Source: Candidatus Bathyarchaeota archaeon (GTDB lineage: Archaea > Thermoproteota > Bathyarchaeia > Bathyarchaeales > Bathyarchaeaceae). From it: 17,432 bases of DNA. The notes beneath the pieces are model-generated. The model was not told the DNA's origin. It ran no database searches and saw only the letters and a program-made list of their open reading frames with translations. The stretch covers positions 6,066 through 23,497 of the forward strand of contig JAOZIC010000129.1 of assembly GCA_026014605.1 (NCBI GenBank). The letters run 5' to 3'. Positions 6,610 through 13,829 of the stretch are shown here, piece by piece. Positions within the stretch are counted from its first letter, which is position 1. Each line of letters begins with the position of its first letter. Made by a program: the position numbers and the translations under genes.

Positions 6610-8061
6610 ATGTCAGTAGTGAAATCTGTAACATGCCCAGTTTGTGGCTGTTTATGTGACGATATTGAATTAACTGTTGAAGATGGAAAAGTTACCCATG
6701 TACGAAAAGGCTGCGCAATGTGCGAGTCCAAATTTTTGAATTACGTAAGTGAACACAGGGTCAAAACGCCCCTGGTACGAAAAGATGGCAAACTAGTTCC
6801 TACTTCATATGAAGATGCAATACACAAATCTGCAGAGATTCTTGCTAACGCCAAGTACCCCATATTATATGGTTGGAGTTCCACTGACTGCGAAGCTCAA
6901 CGTATAGGCGTGGAGCTGGCAGAGGAAGTGGGTGGTGTTCTTGATAACACTGCGGTTGTTTGTCATGGCCCGTCAATTATAGGTGTTCAAGAAGCGGGAA
7001 TCCCAACATCTACGCTGGGACAGATTAGACACCGTGCAGATTTAATCATTTATTGGGGATGTGACCCATGGAGCGCACATCCAAGACACTTAGAAAGATA
7101 TACTGCCTTCACGGATGGACGCTTTGAAGACAGTGAATGGATGAGTTACATTAACAAAGTTAAGGCTTCCGTAGGCAAAAAGAAGCTGTCAAGTGTCAAA
7201 AGAAGAAGCTTCCAATGCGAAACAGAGTATGAAAAGATAAGTGACAATAAGCCTCCTGTGGACCTCAATAAAGAGGGACGCAAACTAGTAGTCGTTGACG
7301 TTCGGGAATCAATGACTGCCAAAGTAGCTGACTATTTCGTTCAAGTCAAACCCGGCAAAGACTATGAAATAATGGCTGCAATACGCTCAATAGTTAATGA
7401 AGAAGAGCTTGACGTCGACGAAGTTGGCGGCGTTCCAGTGGAGTACCTCGAAGAGATTGTTGACACCATGGTAAACGCCAAGTTCGGAGTAATCTTTTTC
7501 GGAATGGGTTTAACGCAGAGCGCAGGTAAATTCAGAAACATCGAGCTAGCAATCAGCCTCACACGTGATTTAAACAGAAGAACAAAGTTCGTCATCCTGC
7601 CTATGAGAGGACATTTCAATGTAACTGGTGCAAACACAGTTTTCACGTGGCAAAGCGGCTATCCATATGCAATTGATTTCTCCTTAGGTTACCCCAAATA
7701 CAACCCAGGTGAAACAACTTGTGTTGATGTTCTACTTCGGGAACAATCTGATGCCGCACTAGTTATTGCATCAGACCCTGTTAGCAATTTTCCGCGAAAA
7801 GCAGCTGAGCATTTAGTTAAAAACCCGCTTATCGTAATTGACCCTCACATGAATGTTACATCAATGGTTGGTGACGTGGTTTTCCCTTCTGCAGTTGTAG
7901 GTGTGGAAAAGGCGGGAACAGCCTACCGTATGGATCATGTGCCGCTTCCACTCAAAAAGGTGGTTGAGCCGCCGGAAGGATTACTTTCCGATGAAGAAAT
8001 ACTGCGTAGAATAGTCGAAGACGTTCGAGTTATAAAATCACAAAAGAAAGAGGCGAACTAA
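6610..8061 (+). CDS. fwdB: Formylmethanofuran dehydrogenase subunit B, Mo/W catalytic subunit
   Basis: FwdB is the formate dehydrogenase-like subunit that reduces CO2 to formate at a W or Mo bis-pterin centre with one 4Fe-4S cluster. The N-terminus has CPVCGCLCDD and a later CAMC, supplying the cluster cysteines. The expected metal-ligand cysteine is in VVCHGPS, encoded TGT at 6961, so this is the cysteine and not the selenocysteine form. DLIIYWGCDPWSAHPRH, the VVDVRES-TAKVADY block, VKPGKDYE and FFGMGLTQSAG are all typical. The preferred start is ATG 6610, because GGAAAGTGA (6596-6604) is a fitting Shine-Dalgarno sequence; a GTG at 6601 would add MKP and overlap the fwdD stop. At about 483 residues it is longer than the usual ~430: a Lys/Ser-rich insertion of roughly 40-50 residues lies between HPRHLERYTAF and GRKLVVVDV. 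It ends one base before fwdA. Confidence 0.92.
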   Translation: MSVVKSVTCPVCGCLCDDIELTVEDGKVTHVRKGCAMCESKFLNYVSEHRVKTPLVRKDGKLVPTSYEDAIHKSAEILANAKYPILYGWSSTDCEAQRIGVELAEEVGGVLDNTAVVCHGPSIIGVQEAGIPTSTLGQIRHRADLIIYWGCDPWSAHPRHLERYTAFTDGRFEDSEWMSYINKVKASVGKKKLSSVKRRSFQCETEYEKISDNKPPVDLNKEGRKLVVVDVRESMTAKVADYFVQVKPGKDYEIMAAIRSIVNEEELDVDEVGGVPVEYLEEIVDTMVNAKFGVIFFGMGLTQSAGKFRNIELAISLTRDLNRRTKFVILPMRGHFNVTGANTVFTWQSGYPYAIDFSLGYPKYNPGETTCVDVLLREQSDAALVIASDPVSNFPRKAAEHLVKNPLIVIDPHMNVTSMVGDVVFPSAVVGVEKAGTAYRMDHVPLPLKKVVEPPEGLLSDEEILRRIVEDVRVIKSQKKEAN

Positions 8062-8062
8062 A

Positions 8063-9754
8063 ATGGAGCTATTGATAAAAAACGGTTTCATCTTTGATCC
8101 TATCAACGAGATTAACGGAGAAAAGATGGACATAGCCATACGTAACGGCAAAATCGTTGAATCTGTCAATGACCAAAAGGCAAGAGTGATTGATGCCACG
8201 GGCTTAACCGTGATGCCTGGAGGCGTAGACATTCACAGCCACATCGCTGGTGGAGAAGTGAACATGGGCAGACTTTTACGCCCAGAAGACCACGTAAAAG
8301 ACGTTGAACGTAAAACGGCCTTAACACGGTCTGGTGTTGGCTACTCTATTCCATCGACTTTTACGACTGGTTATCGTTATTCAAAAATGGGTTATACTAC
8401 TGTGATGAACCCATCCATGGCTCCTTTAGGAGCAAAGCATACCCACGAAGAGCTAAACGACATTCCTATGTTGGACAAAGCAACTTATCCGCTGATTGGT
8501 GATTGGTGGTTTGTGCTTGAATACCTCAAACAAGGCGACATAGAAGCTTGCGCGAGACATGTAGCGTGGATGATGAACACAACTAAAGGTTATGCCATAA
8601 AAATTGTTAATCCAGGCGGTTTAGAGTCTTGGGGTTTCGGGCGGAACGTGCATTCAATAGATGATCAGGTTCCTAACTTCGGTATTACTCCCCGTGAGAT
8701 AGTTCGCGGTTTGGTAAAAGTAAACAATATGCTGAATTTGCCTCACACAATTCACCTTCACACAAACAACCTTGGATTGCCTGGAAACTACACCACAACA
8801 CTTGACACTATGAAAGCGCTTGAGGACTTGTCTACTGATGGCAAGCCCATATGTCACATAACGCACCTTCAGTTTAGCAGCTTCGCAGGTGACGACTGGG
8901 GATCGATGCATTCTGCTGCAGACGAGGTTTCCAAGTACATCAACAATCGTAGCCATATGACCTTTGATATGGGACAAGTCATATTCACCGACACCACAAC
9001 CATGACTGCTGATGGTCCGTTCGAGTTCACGCTTTTTGAGTTGAGCGGACATAAGTGGGTCAACAGTGATGTGGAAACTGAAACTAGTGGCGGAATCATT
9101 CCTTTCCATTACAAACGCAAAAACCCTGTCAACGCCATCCAGTGGTCAACAGCCCTAGAGTTGGCGTTGCTGATTAAGGATCCTTGGAAAATATTCATGA
9201 CAACTGATCACCCTAACGGTGGTCCATTTATTTCGTACCCAAAGATTATTGCTTGGTTGACCAGCAGAAAGGCTCGTATGGCAGTACTAAAGAAGTGTCA
9301 CAAGAAAGCCCAGAAGAAGAGTCTTCTTCCTTCAATAAAACGGGAACTAAGCCTCTACGAATTAGCGATTGTCACCAGAGCAGGACAAGCAAAAGCGTTA
9401 GGTCTCACAAATAAAGGCCATTTAGGTGTGGGCGCAGACGCGGACATATCAGTATACAACGTGAATCCTGAAACAACAGACATAGCCCAGAAGCCTAAGC
9501 TTGTGCGTAGGGCGTTCAGTGATGCTGCTTACACGATTAAGGATGGCAATATTGTGGTTAAGGACGGAAAAATTGTACAGACTGTTAGCGGTAAGACTAT
9601 GTGGCTAGACATAGATATTGCTAAAGAAGTAGAACTTGACGATGAAATGAAAAGAAGGTTCAAAGAATACTGGACGGTCGAGTATGACAACTATCCAGTG
9701 TTTGATCATTACGTGAAAGTTTCAAGCCCAATAACAGTAAAGGCGGATGTCTAA
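8063..9754 (+). CDS. fwdA: Formylmethanofuran dehydrogenase subunit A, binuclear metal amidohydrolase
   Basis: FwdA is the amidohydrolase-type subunit that condenses formate, delivered through an internal tunnel from FwdB, with the methanofuran amine. The N-terminal beta-sandwich leads to GGVDIHSHIAGGE, giving the metal-binding His58 and His60. GYAIKIVNPGG places Lys180 where the carboxylated lysine sits; HTIHLHTNN (His231/His233), CHITHLQ (His265/His268) and TTDHPNGGPF (Asp382) supply the remaining ligands and the catalytic aspartate. These positions are within a few residues of those in the Methanothermobacter enzyme (57, 59, 178, 385), by memory. At 563 residues it is complete. The start ATG 8063 follows the fwdB TAA by one base, with GAGGCGA (8050-8056) as Shine-Dalgarno sequence. 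The C-terminal amidohydrolase block LGVGADADISVYNVNPE is intact. Confidence 0.95.
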   Translation: MELLIKNGFIFDPINEINGEKMDIAIRNGKIVESVNDQKARVIDATGLTVMPGGVDIHSHIAGGEVNMGRLLRPEDHVKDVERKTALTRSGVGYSIPSTFTTGYRYSKMGYTTVMNPSMAPLGAKHTHEELNDIPMLDKATYPLIGDWWFVLEYLKQGDIEACARHVAWMMNTTKGYAIKIVNPGGLESWGFGRNVHSIDDQVPNFGITPREIVRGLVKVNNMLNLPHTIHLHTNNLGLPGNYTTTLDTMKALEDLSTDGKPICHITHLQFSSFAGDDWGSMHSAADEVSKYINNRSHMTFDMGQVIFTDTTTMTADGPFEFTLFELSGHKWVNSDVETETSGGIIPFHYKRKNPVNAIQWSTALELALLIKDPWKIFMTTDHPNGGPFISYPKIIAWLTSRKARMAVLKKCHKKAQKKSLLPSIKRELSLYELAIVTRAGQAKALGLTNKGHLGVGADADISVYNVNPETTDIAQKPKLVRRAFSDAAYTIKDGNIVVKDGKIVQTVSGKTMWLDIDIAKEVELDDEMKRRFKEYWTVEYDNYPVFDHYVKVSSPITVKADV

Positions 9755-9755
9755 A

Positions 9756-10574
9756 ATGGTAACTTTGGTTCCTCTGAAAAAATTTGAAGTCCCCTTAACG
9801 GCTGCATGCATTAACCCTGACCGTTTTGAAGGTAAATCAGTAGCTGAAATTGCTGAATTACCGATTTATGAAGGAAACAGAAAGAAGAAACTCGGCGACC
9901 TCTTCAAAATAGAAGAAGATTCAGCAGATACCTCGATTATAACCATCAACGGCGACGTAAGTAAAGCCAAACAAATAGGATTAGGTATGGAAAAAGGTGA
10001 AATTGTCATTAACGGCAACGCTGGAATGCATCTTGGCGAGAAAATGGTTGGTGGCAAAATAACAGTGAACGGCAACGCAGACGGTTGGACAGGCAGCGCA
10101 ATGAACGGCGGAATAATAGAGATTCACGGCGATGGAAATGATTACTTGGCTTCGCCATATCGAGGAACCAGTGTAGGGATGCTCGGTGGTGAAATAGTTG
10201 TCGACGGCAAAGTTGGAAGCGACTGTGCATGTTACATGAAAGGCGGAGTAATCAGAATCAAAGGCGGCGCTGGTCCATTCTTGGGTTACCACATGATAAA
10301 GGGCACAATATACGTTGAAAAAGACTGCAAAACCAGAGTGGGCGCATCGATGACTGGCGGCAAAATCATAGTTAATGCAACTCTAGAAGAAGTTATGCCC
10401 ACATTTACAGTCGACGATGTGAAAGCGAAAGTTAAAATTGACGATAACGAAAAAGCAACAGGCCCATTTTACGTGTTTGTTGGAGACCTGTCTGAGCACG
10501 GAAAAGGCAAACTCTTCGTTTCAAAAGTAGCCAACCCTCACTTGGGTGCCATTTATGACAAGTATCTAGAGTAA
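9756..10574 (+). CDS. fwdC: Formylmethanofuran dehydrogenase subunit C
   Basis: FwdC is a structural subunit with a right-handed beta-helix related to the C-terminal domain of glutamate synthase; it helps join FwdA and FwdB. The product of about 272 residues shows the repeated G-x-x-(M/L)-x-x-G-x-(I/V)-x-(V/I)-x-G pattern, for example GMHLGEKMVGGKITVNGNADGWTG split over several rungs, from about residue 65 to 205, and ends FVGDLSEHGKGKLFVSK. ATG 9756 is preferred: it follows the fwdA TAA by one base, as fwdA follows fwdB, and GGCGGATGT (9742-9750) is a good Shine-Dalgarno sequence; an ATG at 9747 (adding MSK) lies inside that element. It is the last gene of the operon, followed by a 300-base AT-rich gap. 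No fwdE, fwdF, fwdG or fwdH follows. Confidence 0.93.
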   Translation: MVTLVPLKKFEVPLTAACINPDRFEGKSVAEIAELPIYEGNRKKKLGDLFKIEEDSADTSIITINGDVSKAKQIGLGMEKGEIVINGNAGMHLGEKMVGGKITVNGNADGWTGSAMNGGIIEIHGDGNDYLASPYRGTSVGMLGGEIVVDGKVGSDCACYMKGGVIRIKGGAGPFLGYHMIKGTIYVEKDCKTRVGASMTGGKIIVNATLEEVMPTFTVDDVKAKVKIDDNEKATGPFYVFVGDLSEHGKGKLFVSKVANPHLGAIYDKYLE

Positions 10575-10686
10575 AAGGCGGTCAAAAGAGGAAAAGTTCC
10601 ACTGGAGAAGTCCAATTAAGAAAAAAATCTTTCAAGAGATTAATCGCTGAGATAAAATTTAAAGAAGAAATCTAAAGCGAACAATC

Positions 10687-10716
10687 TTTTTTGGGTACTA
10701 GCCTTTCATATTTTTT
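10687..10716 (+). terminator. T-run cluster after the fwd operon
   Basis: Two runs of six T residues, 10687-10692 and 10711-10716, lie 113-142 bases after the fwdC stop. This is the expected form of an archaeal terminator. Confidence 0.4.
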
Positions 10717-10847
10717 ATTATACTTTCCACTTTTCATAATTGAAAAATACACTAAACGTTTGTCAGTTTACCTAAAGCTAATTTAATGCATCTCCTGATT
10801 GTGGTTCAAAACTCCTTTTTTACACTGAATTTTCATTTTTTAACCCA

Positions 10848-10866
10848 AAAGTTTATCAGTCTATAT
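10848..10866 (+). promoter_or_regulatory. TATA-like region of the winged-helix gene
   Basis: AAAAGTTTATCAG followed by TCTATATTT resembles a BRE plus TATA box. A start 25 bases downstream falls between 10878 and 10892, giving a very short leader before ATG 10901. Confidence 0.4.
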
Positions 10867-10881
10867 TTAGACTTGGTCTAA
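10867..10881 (+). promoter_or_regulatory. Dyad operator candidate TTAGAC-TTG-GTCTAA
   Basis: Two perfect 6-base inverted arms around a 3-base centre sit directly between the TATA-like region and the start of the winged-helix gene. The position, covering the likely transcription start, fits repression by a dimeric DNA-binding protein, most simply the gene's own product. That link is an inference. Confidence 0.45.
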
Positions 10882-10900
10882 TTAGAGATTGAATCCAAAA

Positions 10901-11257
10901 ATGCGACAAATTCATTTTTCAAAATATGATATTGCACTCTTTATCGATCAAAACGGAAAAACCCGCTGGACTCAACTTCTTAAAGAGTTTGTTGACAACG
11001 GTTCAGAAAAACACATCTCACGACAAAGATTATCCAACTACCTCAAAGAATTGGTCAATGAAGGTCTTGTAGAAAAGACCATAGACACCAAAGCAATGCT
11101 GTTAAAGATGTACTGGAGAATGTATCCACTTTACAAAATACCCAAGAACCGAAAACAAAGAATGGACGAAATACGAAACAAAAAACAGATTCTTGAATAC
11201 CTTGACTCTGCAAGTCCAGAAGAAATCAAAAAACTGCAAGAACACATCAAAGAATAA
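10901..11257 (+). CDS. Small winged-helix DNA-binding protein
   Basis: The product has 118 residues from ATG 10901; an in-frame TTG at 10889 would add four. An N-terminal helix (KYDIALFIDQ) is followed by a helix-turn-helix with the recognition segment near HISRQRLSNYLKELVNEGLVEK, then a wing-like strand (TKAMLLKMYWRMYP), and a charged helical tail rich in Lys and Glu (residues about 80-118) that may serve for dimerisation. The pattern fits small archaeal winged-helix transcription regulators. I cannot name the family or the ligand. It stands alone, on the same strand as the fwd operon and valS but separated from both. The dyad at 10867-10881 suggests self-regulation. No cysteine or His cluster for metal binding is seen, so metal sensing is unlikely. 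Confidence 0.7.
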   Translation: MRQIHFSKYDIALFIDQNGKTRWTQLLKEFVDNGSEKHISRQRLSNYLKELVNEGLVEKTIDTKAMLLKMYWRMYPLYKIPKNRKQRMDEIRNKKQILEYLDSASPEEIKKLQEHIKE

Positions 11258-11364
11258 TTGCTTTTCTGATTACAATAACCCTGTGGTAGTAATCTGAACC
11301 GTTGCTGGGAAGCCCAAAAGCTAAATTAGTTCCGCGTTAATTTTACGGTAAATCAGCGTACACT

Positions 11365-11368
11365 GAGG
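11365..11368 (+). promoter_or_regulatory. Shine-Dalgarno sequence of valS
   Basis: GAGG seven bases before ATG 11376 supports that start. The 118-base gap from 11258 to 11375 carries AT-rich stretches (near 11319 and 11335) that could be the TATA box, but none is clear. Confidence 0.4.
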
Positions 11369-11375
11369 CTAACTA

Positions 11376-13829
11376 ATGAAGAAGTTCCCCAAGAAATTCA
11401 ATTTACTCTTGATTGAGGAGAAGTGGCAAAAAGAATGGGAAGACATGGGCATCTACAGGTTTGACCGAAACGACCCCCGCACAGCGTTCACCATCGACAC
11501 TCCTCCTCCTTACCCGTCTGGAAACTTCCACATGGGAAACGTCCTTAACTGGACATACATCGACACCCTAGCCCGCTACAAACGAATGCGCGGCTACAAC
11601 GTATTATTTCCTCAGGGCTGGGACTGCCACGGGCTTCCAACAGAAGTAAAAACAGAAGAAATTCACAAAATCAAAAAAACAGACCTGCCACCTGCAGAAT
11701 TTGTTAAACTCTGCAAAAAAGTCATCGACAAATACATTGCCATAATGAAAAAAGCCATCATACGGCTTGGCTGCTCAGTAGATTGGACTACAGAATACAA
11801 AACAATGAACCCAACCTACTGGAAAAACACCCAACTCAGCTTCATCCAACTATTCGGTAAAGGTTTAATCTATAAGGGAACCCACCCTATCAGTTGGTGC
11901 ACAAGCTGCGAAACAGCAATCGCAGACGCCGAAGTCGAACACGAACACAAACAGGGAACACTGCATTACATCAAATTCATGCTCGAAGACGGCAACCACC
12001 TGATCATCGCAACAAGTCGACCTGAACTTTTGCAGGCATGTGTAACAGTTGCAGTAAACCCCGACGATGAACGATACAACAAATACGTCGGAAAAAACAT
12101 CACCGTCCCCGTAGCAAACCGCCAAGTCAAAATAATCGCCGAAAAAGAAGTAGACCCAGAATTCGGCACAGGCGTTCTCATGGTATGCACATACGGAGAC
12201 AAAGCCGACGTGCAAGCAGTTTCTAGCTTGAAGCTTTCGCCAATTATTCTGATTGATGATAAAGGAAAGATGAACGAGAACGCAGGCAAATACCAAGGCT
12301 TAACCACCACCGAGGCAAGAAAAGCCATAGTTGAGGACCTAGAATCTCAAGCCCTTTTGGAGAAACTTGAGCCTCTGCGCCAAGAAGTTGGGTGCTGCTG
12401 GCGTTGCAAACACCCAATCGAAATATTGGAGCATGAACAGTGGTTTATGAACACCAGAAAGTTCACTGAACAGGTGAAAAAGAACACCCTAGAAGTCACT
12501 TGGTATCCGGACTACATGAAAAAACGTATGATAGACTGGACAAACAGCCTAGACTGGGACTGGGTAATCTCACGCCAAAGAATCTTTGCAACTCCAATTC
12601 CCGTGTGGTACTGCAAAGACTGCCAAGAAATTATACTGGCAAACCCCGACTGGGTGCCCATAGACCCACGAACTGACCCACCCAAGGTAGACAAGTGTCC
12701 AAAATGTGGATGTACCGAGTTTGTTCCAGAATCAGACGTGCTTGATACGTGGTTTGACTCTTCCATAACCTGTGCAGTTCATGCAGGGTGGCCTGACCAA
12801 CCTGACTGGCAAAAGCTGTTTCCTGCAGATGTTCACCCCTCGGGGTACGATATTATCCGAACATGGGCATACTATCTGATGGTCAGGGGACTTGCCCTGT
12901 TTGACCAAAAACCATACAAAAGCGTTCTCATCAACGGCATGGTTCTTGGGACCGACGGCAGAAAAATGAGTAAATCCTTGGGCAACTTTGTTGCTACGCC
13001 TGATGTTTTCGAAAAATATGGCGCGGATGCACCCCGACAGTGGGCAGCAGGCGGTGGAGCTACAGGTTCAGATATACCGTTCAGGTGGGAAGACGTAGAA
13101 TATGCTTGGAGGTTTTTGCGAAAACTTTGGAACGCCTCCAGATTCGCAGGCATGCACCTAGATGAGTATGTTCCCACACAGAAACCGCCAACACTTGAAC
13201 CCATGGACCGTTGGTTGCTTAGCAAAATGGAGCAGATGACCCAAGAAGTAACCGACGCGCTGGAATCCTGTCAATTTAACGTGGCAACGGACAAAATCCG
13301 CAAGTTTACTTGGCACAGTTTCTGTGACCAATACATCGAAGCCGTAAAACATCGGCTGTATCAACCTGAAACATACGGTGAACAAAAACGGGAAGCCGCA
13401 CAGTACACGCTTTACACTGCGATTTACCGAATCATACAGTTGTTGGCTCCTATTTCACCACACGTTACTGAGGAACTCTACCAAATCATGTATGCAGACG
13501 ACAAACCGTATCAGAGCATCCATGTTTCAAAATGGCCTGAAGTGAACAAGGAACTAATTGACCCAGAAACCGAAAAACGTGGCGAGTTAATCGTTGCGGT
13601 TATGGGCGAAATCCGCAGGGACAAATCAGAAAGCCAAAAACCGTTGAACGCAGACATCCAAAAACTAACAGTTTACTCAAAAGACCAACAAAACCTAGAC
13701 ATTATACACGCAGCCGAAGAAGACCTAATTGGAACATGCAAAATCGGAAAGCTAGAATACGTTTTAGAAAAAGGAAAAGGCCGAGAAATTCAAGGATACC
13801 CCGACGTAAGCTTTACTGCAGAATACTAG
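11376..13829 (+). CDS. valS: Valyl-tRNA synthetase
   Basis: This class I synthetase charges tRNA-Val with valine in the cytoplasm. The Rossmann core has PYPSGNFHMGN at 45-55 (the HIGH motif) and GWDCHGLPTE at 81-90, the valyl-type form of that block (isoleucyl enzymes usually have another residue for Cys). The editing insertion spans about 195-340, with SRPE and FGTGVLMVCTYGDKADVQ. Cysteine pairs at 175/178, 413/416 and 441/444 look like zinc knuckles. KMSKS is at 530-534 in DGRKMSKSLGN. The anticodon-binding helical domain follows from about 610. The length, 817 residues, fits archaeal enzymes, which lack the long C-terminal coiled coil of some bacterial ones. The gene has its own promoter region, and its TAG stop lies within the CTAG shared with the convergent release factor gene. 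Confidence 0.95.
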   Translation: MKKFPKKFNLLLIEEKWQKEWEDMGIYRFDRNDPRTAFTIDTPPPYPSGNFHMGNVLNWTYIDTLARYKRMRGYNVLFPQGWDCHGLPTEVKTEEIHKIKKTDLPPAEFVKLCKKVIDKYIAIMKKAIIRLGCSVDWTTEYKTMNPTYWKNTQLSFIQLFGKGLIYKGTHPISWCTSCETAIADAEVEHEHKQGTLHYIKFMLEDGNHLIIATSRPELLQACVTVAVNPDDERYNKYVGKNITVPVANRQVKIIAEKEVDPEFGTGVLMVCTYGDKADVQAVSSLKLSPIILIDDKGKMNENAGKYQGLTTTEARKAIVEDLESQALLEKLEPLRQEVGCCWRCKHPIEILEHEQWFMNTRKFTEQVKKNTLEVTWYPDYMKKRMIDWTNSLDWDWVISRQRIFATPIPVWYCKDCQEIILANPDWVPIDPRTDPPKVDKCPKCGCTEFVPESDVLDTWFDSSITCAVHAGWPDQPDWQKLFPADVHPSGYDIIRTWAYYLMVRGLALFDQKPYKSVLINGMVLGTDGRKMSKSLGNFVATPDVFEKYGADAPRQWAAGGGATGSDIPFRWEDVEYAWRFLRKLWNASRFAGMHLDEYVPTQKPPTLEPMDRWLLSKMEQMTQEVTDALESCQFNVATDKIRKFTWHSFCDQYIEAVKHRLYQPETYGEQKREAAQYTLYTAIYRIIQLLAPISPHVTEELYQIMYADDKPYQSIHVSKWPEVNKELIDPETEKRGELIVAVMGEIRRDKSESQKPLNADIQKLTVYSKDQQNLDIIHAAEEDLIGTCKIGKLEYVLEKGKGREIQGYPDVSFTAEY

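Larger units (their letters stand above)
10575..10888. other. AT-rich intergenic region between fwdC and the winged-helix gene
   Basis: No open frame of note, tRNA or repeat is seen in these 314 bases. The first part after fwdC is purine-rich; two six-T runs (10687-10692 and 10711-10716) follow and may end the operon transcript. The last 40 bases hold TATA-like sequence and a dyad (listed separately) that belong to the next gene. A small RNA cannot be excluded. Confidence 0.5.

Noticed and set aside
6961..6963. Possible selenocysteine in FwdB at the metal-ligand position
   Set aside because: The codon at the VVCHGPS cysteine is TGT, so this is the cysteine form; no in-frame TGA interrupts the gene.
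8654..9109. A 151-codon antisense frame inside fwdA
   Set aside because: It lies opposite a complete and conserved FwdA coding sequence and has no recognisable motifs.
9756..10574. FwdC as a fourth surface beta-helix protein
   Set aside because: It lacks a signal peptide and has the glycine-rich glutamate-synthase-type pattern; its operon position identifies it as FwdC.
11268..11294. Inverted repeat GATTAC ... GTAATC after the winged-helix gene
   Set aside because: Arms of six with a 15-base loop are too weak, and no T-run follows, so I do not call it a terminator.
11865..12296. A 143-codon antisense frame inside valS
   Set aside because: It is antisense to a highly conserved synthetase and its composition (many Cys, Val, Phe) is that of a shadow frame.
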